NCBI RefSeq assembly: GCF_963576545.1
Contig: NW_026870417.1
Span: 62,001-126,000 of the forward strand
Length of the DNA: 64,000 nt
Source: Limanda limanda
Lineage: Eukaryota > Chordata > Actinopteri > Pleuronectiformes > Pleuronectidae
Reading direction: 5' to 3'
Under the pieces are notes generated by a model. The model saw only the letters and a list, made by a program, of their open reading frames with translations. It was not told where the DNA came from and made no database searches. Of this stretch, positions 22,862 through 34,890 are shown piece after piece (position 1 is the stretch's first letter; each line of letters begins with the position of its first letter). Both the position numbers and the translations under genes were made by a program.

Positions 22862-25586
22862 CAAGTCTCTCCGACCTTCACAAAAAAAGTTATTCAAGAA
22901 TATCTCTTTCTCCTATGTGCTTTCATCCCTAACCCTAACCCTAACCCTTCCGAAAGTCGGAGAAGCTCAAGGAAGGTACCGATCGATGCGCGCAACCCCA
23001 TTTAGTGGGGGTAGAGCCTACTTACAAGTCTCTCCGACCTTCACAAAAAAAGTTATTCAAGAATATCTCCTCAGATTTGGGGGAATTTCGTCGGTCGACC
23101 TCTTTCGAAGGTCGTACAAGCTCGGGGATGGTACCAATCGATCCGCAGGACCCAAATTAGTCCAGATGCAACCACTTTCCAAGTCTCTCCGACCTTCACA
23201 AAAAAAGTTATTCAAGAATATCTCTTTCTCCTATGTGCTTTCATCCCTAACCCTAACCCTAACCCTTCCGAAAGTCGGAGAAGCTCAAGGATGGTACCGA
23301 TCGATGCGCGCTACCCCATTTAGTGGGGGTAGAGCCTACTTGCAAGTCTCTCCGACCTTCACAAAAAAAGTTATTCAAGAATATCTCTTTCTCCTATGTG
23401 CTTTCATCCCTAACCCTAACCCTAACCCTTCCGAAAGTCGGAGAAGCTCAAGGATGGTACCGATCGATGCGAGCTACCCCATTTAGTGGGGGTAGAGCCT
23501 ACTTGCAAGTCTCTCCGACCTTCACAAAAAAAGTTATTCAAGAATATCTCTTTCTCCTATGTGCTTTCATCCCTAACCCTAACCCTAACCCTTCCGAAAG
23601 TCGGAGAAGCTCAAGGATGGTACCGATCGATGCGAGCTACCCCATTTAGTGGGGGTAGAGCCTACTTGCAAGTCTCTCCGACCTTCACAAAAAAAGTTAT
23701 TCAAGAATATCTCTTTCTCTTATGTGCTTTCATCCCTAACCCTAACCCTAACCCTTCCGAAAGTCGGAGAAGCTCAAGGATGGTACTGATCGATGCGCGT
23801 TACCCCATTTAGTGGGGGTAGAGCCTACTTGCAAGTCTCTCCGACCTTCACAAAAAAAGTTATTCAAGAATATCTCTTTCTCCTATGTGCTTTCATCCCT
23901 AACCCTAACCCTAACCCTTCCGAAAGTCGGAGAAGCTCAAGGATGGTACCAATCGATGTGCGCAACCCCATTTAGTGGGGGTAGAGCCTACTTGCAAGTC
24001 TCTCCGACCTTCACAAAAAAAGTTATTCAAGAATATCTCCTCAGATTTGGGGGAATTTCGTCGGTCGACCTCTTTCGAAGGTCGTACAAGCTCAGGGATG
24101 GTACCAATCGATCCGCAGGACCCAAATTAGTCCAGATGCAACCACTTTCCAAGTCTCTCCGACCTTCACAAAAAAAGTTATTCAAGAATATCTCTTTCTC
24201 CTATGTGCTTTCATCCCTAACCCTAACCCTAACCCTTCCGAAAGTCGGAGAAGCTCAAGGATGGTACCGATCGATGCGCGCTACCCCATTTAGTGGGGGT
24301 AGAGCCTACTTGCAAGTCTCTCCGACCTTCACAAAAAAAGTTATTCAAGAATATCTCTTTCTCCTATGTGCTTTCATCCCTAACCCTAACCCTAACCCTT
24401 CCGAAAGTCGGAGAAGCTCAAGGATGGTACCGATCGATGCGCGCAACCCCATTTAGTGGGGGTAGAGCCTACTTGCAAGTCTCTCCGACCTTCAAAAAAA
24501 AAGTTATTCAAGAATATCTCCTCAGATTTGGGGGAATTTCGTCGGTCGCCCTTTTTCGAAGGTCGTACAAGCTCGGGGATGGTACCAATCGATCCGCAGG
24601 ACCCAAATTAGTCCAGATGCAACCACTTTCCAAGTCTCTCCGACCTTCACAAAAAAAGTTATTCAAGAATATCTCTTTCTCCTATGTGCTTTCATCCCTA
24701 ACCCTAACCCTAACCCTTCCGAAAGTCGGAGAAGCTCAAGGATGGTACCGATCGATGCGCGCTACCCCATTTAGTGGGGGTAGAGCCTACTTGCAAGTCT
24801 CTCCGACCTTCACAAAAAAAGTTATTCAAGAATATCTCTTTCTCCTATGTGCTTTCATCCCTAACCCTAACCCTAACCCTTCCGAAAGTCGGAGAAGCTC
24901 AAAGATGGTACCGATCGATGCGCGCAACCCCATTTAGTGGGGGTAGAGCCTACTTGCAAGTCTCTCCGACCTTCACAAAAAAAGTTATTCAAGAATATCT
25001 CCTCAGATTTGGGGGAATTTCGTCGGTCGACCTCTTCCGAAGGTCGTACAAGCTCGGGGATGGTACCAATCGATCCGCAGGACCCAAATTAGTCCAGATG
25101 CAACCACTTTCCAAGTCTCTCCGACCTTCACAAAAAAAGTTATTCAAGAATATCTCTTTCTCCTATGTGCTTTCATCCCTAACCCTAACCCTAACCCTTC
25201 CGAAAGTCGGAGAAGCTCAAGGATGGTACCGATCGATGCGCGCAACCCCATTTAGTGGGGGTAGAGCCTACTTGCAAGTCTCTCCGACCTTCACAAAAAA
25301 AGTTATTCAAGAATATCTCCTCAGATTTGGGGGAATTTCGTCGGTCGACCTCTTCCGAAGGTCGTACAAGCTCGGGGATGGTACCAATCGATCCGCAGGA
25401 CCCAAATTAGTCCAGATGCAACCACTTTCCAAGTCTCTCCGACCTTCACAAAAAAAGTTATTCAAGAATATCTCTTTCTCCTATGTGCTTTCATCCCTAA
25501 CCCTAACCCTTCCGAAAGTCGGAGAAGCTCAAGGATGGTACCGATCGATGCGCGCTACCCCATTTAGTGGGGGTAGAGCCTACTTG
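22862..25586 (+). repeat. 2,725-bp HOR copy, bridging to the 2,731-bp family
   Basis: Twelve A and five B, the same monomer count as the 2,731-bp HOR that follows, but ordered ABA, A, A, A, ABA, ABA, ABABA. It carries old-family markers (GGAAGG entry near 22972, CTACTTACAAGTC near 23021, two GCGAGCTACC A monomers in a row near 23469 and 23632). It also carries TTCAAAAAAAAAG near 24494, which lies 2,725 bp before the same mark in the next copy. It therefore looks like the hybrid from which the next HOR arose. Confidence 0.8.
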
Positions 25587-28317
25587 CAAGTCTCTCCGAC
25601 CTTCACAAAAAAAGTTATTCAAGAATATCTCTTTCTCCTATGTGCTTACATCCCTAACCCTAACCCTAACCCTTCCGAAAGTCGGAGAAGCTCAAGGATG
25701 GTACCGATCGATGCGCGCAACCCCATTTAGTGGGGGTAGAGCCTACTTGCAAGTCTCTCCGACCTTCACAAAAAAAGTTATTCAAGAATATCTCCTCAGA
25801 TTTGGGGGAATTTCGTCGGTCGATTTCTTTCGAAGGTCGTACAAGCTCGGGGATGGTACCAATCGATCCGCAGGACCCAAATTAGTCCAGATGCAACCAC
25901 TTTCCAAGTCTCTCCGACCTTCACAAAAAAAGTTATTCAAGAATATCTCTTTCTCCTATGTGCTTTCATCCCTAACCCTAACCCTAACCCTTCCGAAAGT
26001 CGGAGAAGCTCAAGGATGGTACCGATCGATGCGCGCTACACCATTTAGTGGGGGTAGAGCCTACTTGCAAGTCTCTCCGACCTTCACAAAAAAAGTTATT
26101 CAAGAATATCTCTTTCTCCTATGTGCTTTCATCCCTAACCCTAACCCTAACCCTTCCGAAAGTCGGAGAAGCTCAAGGATGGTACCGATCGATGCGCGCT
26201 ACCCCATTTAGTGGGGGTAGAGCCTACTTGCAAGTCTCTCCGACCTTCACAAAAAAAGTTATTCAAGAATATCTCTTTCTCCTATGTGCTTTCATCCCTA
26301 ACCCTAACCCTAACCCTTCCGAAAGTCGGAGAAGCTCAAGGATGGTACCGATCGATGCGCGCTACCCCATTTAGTGGGGGTAGAGCCTACTTGCAAGTCT
26401 CTCCGACCTTCACAAAAAAAGTTATTCAAGAATATCTCTTTCTCCTATGTGCTTACATCCCTAACCCTAACCCTAACCCTTCCGAAAGTCGGAGAAGCTC
26501 AAGGATGGTACCGATCGATGCGCGCAACCCCATTTAGTGGGGGTAGAGCCTACTTGCAAGTCTCTCCGACCTTCACAAAAAAAGTTATTCAAGAATATCT
26601 CCTCAGATTTGGGGGAATTTCGTCGGTCGACCTCTTTCGAAGGTCGTACAAGCTCGGGGATGGTACCAATCGATCCGCAGGACCCAAATTAGTCCAGATG
26701 CAACCACTTTCCAAGTCTCTCCGACCTTCACAAAAAAAGTTATTCAAGAATATCTCTTTCTCCTATGTGCTTTCATCCCTAACCCTAACCCTAACCCTTC
26801 CGAAAGTCGGAGAAGCTCAAGGATGGTACCGATCGATGCGCGCTACACCATTTAGTGGGGGTAGAGCCTACTTGCAAGTCTCTCCGACCTTCACAAAAAA
26901 AGTTATTCAAGAATATCTCTTTCTCCTATGTGCTTTCATCCCTAACTCTAACCCTAACCCTTCCGAAAGTCGGAAAAGCTCAAGGATGGTACCGATCGAT
27001 GCGCGCTACCCCATTTAGTGGGGGTAGAGCCTACTTGCAAGTCTCTCCGACCTTCACAAAAAAAGTTATTCAAGAATATCTCTTTCTCCTATGTGCTTTC
27101 ATCCCTAACCCTAACCCTAACCCTTCCGAAAGTCGGAGAAGCTCAAGGATGGTACCGATCGATGCGCGCAACCCCATTTAGTGGGGGTAGAGCCTACTTG
27201 CAAGTCTCTCCGACCTTCAAAAAAAAAGTTATTCAAGAATATCTCCTCAGATTTGGGGGAATTTCGTCGGTCGACCTCTTTCGAAGGTCGTACAAGCTCG
27301 GGGATGGTACCAATCGATCCGCAGGACCCAAATTAGTCCAGATGCAACCACTTTCCAAGTCTCTCCGACCTTCACAAAAAAAGTTATTCAAGAATATCTC
27401 TTTCTCCTATGTGCTTTCATCCCTAACCCTAACCCTAACCCTTCCGAAAGTCGGAGAAGCTCAAGGATGGTACCGATCGATGCGCGCTACCCCATTTAGT
27501 GGGGGTAGAGCCTACTTGCAAGTCTCTCCGACCTTCACAAAAAAAGTTATTCAAGAATATCTCTTTCTCCTATGTGCTTTCATCCCTAACCCTAACCCTA
27601 ACCCTTTCGAAAGTCGGAGAAGCTCAAGGATGGTACCGATCGATGCGCGCAACCCCATTTAGTGGGGGTAGAGCCTACTTGCAAGTCTCTCCGACCTTCA
27701 CAAAAAAAGTTATTCAAGAATATCTCCTCAGATTTGGGGGAATTTCGTCGGTCGACCTCTTCCGAAGGTCGTACAAGCTCGGGGATGGTACCAATCGATC
27801 CGCAGGACCCAAATTAGTCCAGATGCAACCACTTTCCAAGTCTCTCCGACCTTCACAAAAAAAGTTATTCAAGAATATCTCTTTCTCCTATGTGCTTTCA
27901 TCCCTAACCCTAACCCTAACCCTTCCGAAAGTCGGAGAAGCTCAAGGATGGTACCGATCGATGCGCGAAACCCCATTTAGTGGGGGTAGAGCCTACTTGC
28001 AAGTCTCTCCGACCTTCACAAAAAAAGTTATTCAAGAATATCTCCTCAGATTTGGGGGAATTTCGTCGGTCGACCTCTTCCGAAGGTCGTACAAGCTCGG
28101 GGATGGTACCAATCGATCCGCAGGACCCAAATTAGTCCAGATGCAACCACTTTCCAAGTCTCTCCGACCTTCACAAAAAAAGTTATTCAAGAATATCTCT
28201 TTCTCCTATGTGCTTTCATCCCTAACCCTAACCCTAACCCTTCCGAAAGTCGGAGAAGCTCAAGGATGGTACCGATCGATGCGCGCTACCCCATTTAGTG
28301 GGGGTAGAGCCTACTTG
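25587..28317 (+). repeat. 2,731-bp higher-order repeat, copy 1
   Basis: Seventeen monomers (12 A, 5 B) ordered ABA, A, A, ABA, A, ABA, ABABA. Shared marks with copy 2 are GTGCTTACATCC near 25647 and 26453, TTCAAAAAAAAAG near 27219, and an A with CGCGAAACC near 27967. Private changes are CGATTTCTTTCG near 25822, a broken hexamer CTCTAA (T at 26947) and CCCTTTCGAAAG near 27607. Confidence 0.9.
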
Positions 28318-31048
28318 CAAGTCTCTCCGACCTTCACAAAAAAAGTTATTCAAGAATATCTCTTTCTCCTATGTGCTTACATCCCTAACCCTAACCCTAA
28401 CCCTTCCGAAAGTCGGAGAAGCTCAAGGATGGTACCGATCGATGCGCGCAACCCCATTTAGTGGGGGTAGAGCCTACTTGCAAGTCTCTCCGACCTTCAC
28501 AAAAAAAGTTATTCAAGAATATCTCCTCAGATTTGGGGGAATTTCGTCGGTCGACCTCTTTCGAAGGTCGTACAAGCTCGGGGATGGTACCAATCGATCA
28601 GCAGGACCCAAATTAGTCCAGATGCAACCACTTTCCAAGTCTCTCCGACCTTCACAAAAAAAGTTATTCAAGAATATCTCTTTCTCCTATGTGCTTTCAT
28701 CCCTAACCCTAACCCTAACCCTTCCGAAAGTCGGAGAAGCTCAAGGATGGTACCGATCGATGCGCGCTACACCATTTAGTGGGGGTAGAGCCTACTTGCA
28801 AGTCTCTCCGACCTTCACAAAAAAAGTTATTCAAGAATATCTCTTTCTCCTATGTGCTTTCATCCCTAACCCTAACCCTAACCCTTCCGAAAGTCGGAGA
28901 AGCTCAAGGATGGTACCGATCGATGCGCGCTACCCCATTTAGTGGGGGTAGAGCCTACTTGCAAGTCTCTCCGACCTTCACAAAAAAAGTTATTCAAGAA
29001 TATCTCTTTCTCCTATGTGCTTTCATCCCTAACCCTAACCCTAACCCTTCCGAAAGTCGGAGAAGCTCAAGGATGGTACCGATCGATGCGCGCTACCCCA
29101 TTTAGTGGGGGTAGAGCCTACTTGCAAGTCTCTCCGACCTTCACAAAAAAAGTTATTCAAGAATATCTCTTTCTCCTATGTGCTTACATCCCTAACCCTA
29201 ACCCTAACCCTTCCGAAAGTCGGAGAAGCTCAAGGATGGTACCGATCGATGCGCGCAACCCCATTTAGTGGGGGTAGAGCCTACTTGCAAGTCTCTCCGA
29301 CCTTCACAAAAAAAGTTATTCAAGAATATCTCCTCAGATTTGGGGGAATTTCGTCGGTCGACCTCTTTCGAAGGTCGTACAAGCTCGGGGATGGTACCAA
29401 TCGATCCGCAGGACCCAAATTAGTCCAGATGCAACCACTTTCCAAGTCTCTCCGACCTTCACAAAAAAAGTTATTCAAGAATATCTCTTTCTCCTATGTG
29501 CTTTCATCCCTAACCCTAACCCTAACCCTTCCGAAAGTCGGAGAAGCTCAAGGATGGTACCGATCGATGCGCGCTACACCATTTAGTGGGGGTAGAGCCT
29601 ACTTGCAAGTCTCTCCGACCTTCACAAAAAAAGTTATTCAAGAATATCTCTTTCTCCTATGTGCTTTCATCCCTAACCCTAACCCTAACCCTTCCGAAAG
29701 TCGGAAAAGCTCAAAGATGGTACCGATCGATGCGCGCTACCCCATTTAGTGGGGGTAGAGCCTACTTGCAAGTCTCTCCGACCTTCACAAAAAAAGTTAT
29801 TCAAGAATATCTCTTTCTCCTATGTGCTTTCATCCCTAACCCTAACCCTAACCCTTCCGAAAGTCGGAGAAGCTCAAGGATGGTACCGATCGATGCGCGC
29901 AACCCCATTTAGTGGGGGTAGAGCCTACTTGCAAGTCTCTCCGACCTTCAAAAAAAAAGTTATTCAAGAATATCTCCTCAGATTTGGGGGAATTTCGTCG
30001 GTCGACCTCTTTCGAAGGTCGTACAAGCTCGGGGATGGTACCAATCGATCCGCAGGACCCAAATTAGTCCAGATGCAACCACTTTTCAAGTCTCTCCGAC
30101 CTTCACAAAAAAAGTTATTCAAGAATATCTCTTTCTCCTATGTGCTTTCATCCCTAACCCTAACCCTAACCCTTCCGAAAGTCGGAGAAGCTCAAGGATG
30201 GTACCGATCGATGCGCGCTACCCCATTTAGTGGGGGTAGAGCCTACTTGCAAGTCTCTCCGACCTTCACAAAAAAAGTTATTCAAGAATATCTCTTTCTC
30301 CTATGTGCTTTCATCCCTAACCCTAACCCTAACCCTTCCGAAAGTCGGAGAAGCTCAAGGATGGTACCGATCGATGCGCGCAACCCCATTTAGTGGGGGT
30401 AGAGCCTACTTGCAAGTCTCTCCGACCTTCACAAAAAAAGTTATTCAAGAATATCTCCTCAGATTTGGGGGAATTTCGTCGGTCGACCTCTTCCGAAGGT
30501 CGTACAAGCTCGGGGATGGTACCAATCGATCCGCAGGACCCAAATTAGTCCAGATGCAACCACTTTCCAAGTCTCTCCGACCTTCACAAAAAAAGTTATT
30601 CAAGAATATCTCTTTCTCCTATGTGCTTTCATCCCTAACCCTAACCCTAACCCTTCCGAAAGTCGGAGAAGCTCAAGGATGGTACCGATCGATGCGCGAA
30701 ACCCCATTTAGTGGGGGTAGAGCCTACTTGCAAGTCTCTCCGACCTTCACAAAAAAAGTTATTCAAGAATATCTCCTCAGATTTGGGGGAATTTCGTCGG
30801 TCGACCTCTTCCGAAGGTCGTACAAGCTCGGGGATGGTACCAATCGATCCGCAGGACCCAAATTAGTCCAGATGCAACCACTTTCCAAGTCTCTCCGACC
30901 TTCACAAAAAAAGTTATTCAAGAATATCTCTTTCTCCTATGTGCTTTCATCCCTAACCCTAACCCTAACCCTTCCGAAAGTCGGAGAAGCTCAAGGATGG
31001 TACCGATCGATGCGCGCTACCCCATTTAGTGGGGGTAGAGCCTACTTG
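28318..31048 (+). repeat. 2,731-bp higher-order repeat, copy 2
   Basis: Same 17-monomer order as copy 1 with all shared marks at +2,731 (TTCAAAAAAAAAG near 29950, CGCGAAACC near 30698). Private changes are GATCAGCAGG near 28599, AAAGATGG near 29713 and ACTTTTCAAG near 30084. By eye only about six or seven differences separate the copies, suggesting identity above 99.5%. Confidence 0.9.
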
Positions 31049-32165
31049 CAAGTCTCTCCGACCTTCACAAAAAAAGTTATTCAAGAATATCTCTTTCTCC
31101 TATGTGCTTTCATCCCTAACCCTAACCCTAACCCTTCCGAAAGTCGGAGAAGCTCAAGGATGGTACCGATCGATGCGCGCAACCCCATTTAGTGGGGGTA
31201 GAGCCTACTTGCAAGTCTCTCCGACCTTCACAAAAAAAGTTATTCAAGAATATCTCCTCAGATTTGGGGGAATTTCGTCGGTCGACCTCTTTCGAAGGTC
31301 GTACAAGCTCGGGGATGGTACCAATCGATCCGCAGGACCCAAATTAGTCCAGATGCAACCACTTTCCAAGTCTCTCCGACCTTCACAAAAAAAGTTATTC
31401 AAGAATATCTCTTTCTCCTATGTGCTTTCATCCCTAACCCTAACCCTAACCCTTCCGAAAGTCGGAGAAGCTCAAGGATGGTACCGATCGATGCGCGCAA
31501 CCCCATTTAGTGGGGGTAGAGCCTACTTGCAAGTCTCTCCGACCTTCACAAAAAAAGTTATTCAAGAATATCTCCTCAGATTTGGGGGAATTTCGTCGGT
31601 CGACCTCTTCCGAAGGTCGTACAAGCTCGGGGATGGTACCAATCGATCCGCAGGACCCAAATTAGTCCAGATGCAACCACTTTCCAAGTCTCTCCGACCT
31701 TCACAAAAAAAGTTATTCAAGAATATCTCTTTCTCCTATGTGCTTTCATCCCTAACCCTAACCCTAACCCTTCCGAAAGTCGGAGAAGCTCAAGGATGGT
31801 ACCGATCGATGCGCGCAACCCCATTTAGTGGGGGTAGAGCCTACTTGCAAGTCTCTCCGACCTTCACAAAAAAAGTTATTCAAGAATATCTCCTCAGATT
31901 TGGGGGAATTTCGTCGGTCGACCTCTTCCGAAGGTCGTACAAGCTCGGGGATGGTACCAATCGATCCGCAGGACCCAAATTAGTCCAGATGCAACCACTT
32001 TCCAAGTCTCTCCGACCTTCACAAAAAAAGTTATTCAAGAATATCTCTTTCTCCTATGTGCTTTCATCCCTAACCCTAACCCTAACCCTTCCGAAAGTCG
32101 GAGAAGCTCAAGGATGGTACCGATCGATGCGCGCTACCCCATTTAGTGGGGGTAGAGCCTACTTG
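31049..32165 (+). repeat. ABABABA block (strict A-B alternation)
   Basis: Four A and three B alternating singly, the third such block in the window after those starting at 766 and 2845. It gives the longest open frame class (426 codons) because each AB pair keeps the frame. The A monomers before the later B monomers have CAACCCC, unlike the CTACCCC A monomers inside the earlier two blocks, so it may be independent of the 2,079-bp HOR. Confidence 0.88.
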
Positions 32166-34089
32166 CAAGTCTCTCCGACCTTCACAAAAAAAGTTATTCA
32201 AGAATATCTCTTTCTCCTATGTGCTTACATCCCTAACCCTAACCCTAACCCTTCCGAAAGTCGGAGAAGCTCAAGGATGGTACCGATCGATGCGCGCAAC
32301 CCCATTTAGTGGGGGTAGAGCCTACTTGCAAGTCTCTCCGACCTTCACAAAAAAAGTTATTCAAGAATATCTCCTCAGATTTGGGGGAATTTCGTCGGTC
32401 GACCTCTTTCGAAGGTCGTACAAGCTCGGGGATGGTACCAATCGATCCGCAGGACCCAAATTAGTCCAGATGCAACCACTTTCCAAGTCTCTCCGACCTT
32501 CACAAAAAAAGTTATTCAAGAATATCTCTTTCTCCTATGTGCTTTCATCCCTAACCCTAACCCTAACCCTTCCGAAAGTCGGAGAAGCTCAAGGATGGTA
32601 CCGATCGATGCGCGCTACACCATTTAGTGGGGGTAGAGCCTACTTGCAAGTCTCTCCGACCTTCACAAAAAAAGTTATTCAAGAATATCTCTTTCTCCTA
32701 TGTGCTTTCATCCCTAACCCTAACCCTAACCCTTCCGAAAGTCGGAGAAGCTCAAGGATGGTACCGATCGATGCGCGCTACCCCATTTAGTGGGGGTAGA
32801 GCCTACTTGCAAGTCTCTCCGACCTTCACAAAAAAAGTTATTCAAGAATATCTCTTTCTCCTATGTGCTTTCATCCCTAACCCTAACCCTAACCCTTCCG
32901 AAAGTCGGAGAAGCTCAAGGATGGTACCGATCGATGCGCGCAACCCCATTTAGTGGGGGTAGAGCCTACTTGCAAGTCTCTCCGACCTTCACAAAAAAAG
33001 TTATTCAAGAATATCTCCTCAGATTTGGGGGAATTTCGTCGGTCGACCTCTTTCGAAGGTCGTACAAGCTCGGGGATGGTACCAATCGATCCGCAGGACC
33101 CAAATTAGTCCAGATGCAACCACTTTCCAAGTCTCTCCGACCTTCACAAAAAAAGTTATTCAAGAATATCTCTTTCTCCTATGTGCTTTCATCCCTAACC
33201 CTAACCCTAACCCTTCCGAAAGTCGGAGAAGCTCAAGGATGGTACCGATCGATGCGCGCTACCCCATTTAGTGGGGGTAGAGCCTACTTGCAAGTCTCTC
33301 CGACCTTCACAAAAAAAGTTATTCAAGAATATCTCTTTCTCCTATGTGCTTTCATCCCTAACCCTAACCCTAACCCTTCCGAAAGTCGGAGAAGCTCAAG
33401 GATGGTACCGATCGATGCGCGCAACCCCATTTAGTGGGGGTAGAGCCTACTTGCAAGTCTCTCCGACCTTCACAAAAAAAGTTATTCAAGAATATCTCCT
33501 CAGATTTGGGGGAATTTCGTCGGTCGACCTCTTTCGAAGGTCGTACAAGCTCGGGGATGGTACCAATCGATCCGCAGGACCCAAATTAGTCCAGATGCAA
33601 CCACTTTCCAAGTCTCTCCGACCTTCACAAAAAAAGTTATTCAAGAATATCTCTTTCTCCTATGTGCTTTCATCCCTAACCCTAACCCTAACCCTTCCGA
33701 AAGTCGGAGAAGCTCAAGGATGGTACCGATCGATGCGCGCAACCCCATTTAGTGGGGGTAGAGCCTACTTGCAAGTCTCTCCGACCTTCACAAAAAAAGT
33801 TATTCAAGAATATCTCCTCAGATTTGGGGGAATTTCGTCGGTCGACCTCTTCCGAAGGTCGTACAAGCTCGGGGATGGTACCAATCGATCCGCAGGACCC
33901 AAATTAGTCCAGATGCAACCACTTTCCAAGTCTCTCCGACCTTCACAAAAAAAGTTATTCAAGAATATCTCTTTCTCCTATGTGCTTTCATCCCTAACCC
34001 TAACCCTAACCCTTCCGAAAGTCGGAGAAGCTCAAGGATGGTACCGATCGATGCGCGCTACCCCATTTAGTGGGGGTAGAGCCTACTTG
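32166..34089 (+). repeat. 1,924-bp block, shortened relative of the 2,731-bp HOR
   Basis: Twelve monomers (8 A, 4 B) ordered ABA, A, ABA, ABABA. It starts after a GTGCTTACATCC A (near 32226) like the 2,731-bp copies and has the CTACACCATTT A variant near 32617, but lacks one AA-ABA section. The next block begins the same way at +1,924 before diverging. Confidence 0.82.
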
Positions 34090-34890
34090 CAAGTCTCTCC
34101 GACCTTCACAAAAAAAGTTATTCAAGAATATCTCTTTCTCCTATGTGCTTACATCCCTAACCCTAACCCTAACCCTTCCGAAAGTCGGAGAAGCTCAAGG
34201 ATGGTACCGATCGATGCGCGCAACCCCATTTAGTGGGGGTAGAGCCTACTTGCAAGTCTCTCCGACCTTCACAAAAAAAGTTATTCAAGAATATCTCCTC
34301 AGATTTGGGGGAATTTCGTCGGTCGACCTCTTTCGAAGGTCGTACAAGCTCGGGGATGGTACCAATCGATCCGCAGGACCCAAATTAGTCCAGATGCAAC
34401 CACTTTCCAAGTCTCTCCGACCTTCACAAAAAAAGTTATTCAAGAATATCTCTTTCTCCTATGTGCTTTCATCCCTAACCCTAACCCTAACCCTTCCGAA
34501 AGTCGGAGAAGCTCAAAGATGGTACCGATCGATGCGCGCTACCCCATTTAGTGGGGGTAGAGCCTACTTGCAAGTCTCTCCGACCTTCACAAAAAAAGTT
34601 ATTCAAGAATATCTCTTTCTCCTATGTGCTTTCATCCCTAACCCTAACCCTTCCGAAAGTCGGAGAAGCTCAAGGATGGTACCGATCGATGCGCGCTACC
34701 CCATTTAGTGGGGGTAGAGCCTACTTGCAAGTCTCTCCGACCTTCACAAAAAAAGTTATTCAAGAATATCTCTTTCTCCTATGTGCTTTCATCCCTAACC
34801 CTAACCCTAACCCTTCCGAAAGTCGGAGAAGCTCAAGGATGGTACCGATTGATGCGCGCTACCCCATTTAGTGGGGGTAGAGCCTACTTG
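34090..34890 (+). repeat. Transition block with two-hexamer A
   Basis: Five monomers: ABA, an A with two hexamers (34636-34650) and a standard A with CCGATTGATG (near 34849, which destroys the ClaI site). One A has AAAGATGG near 34516, a variant that recurs in the following 2.9-kb HOR (near 37074 and 39959). Confidence 0.82.
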
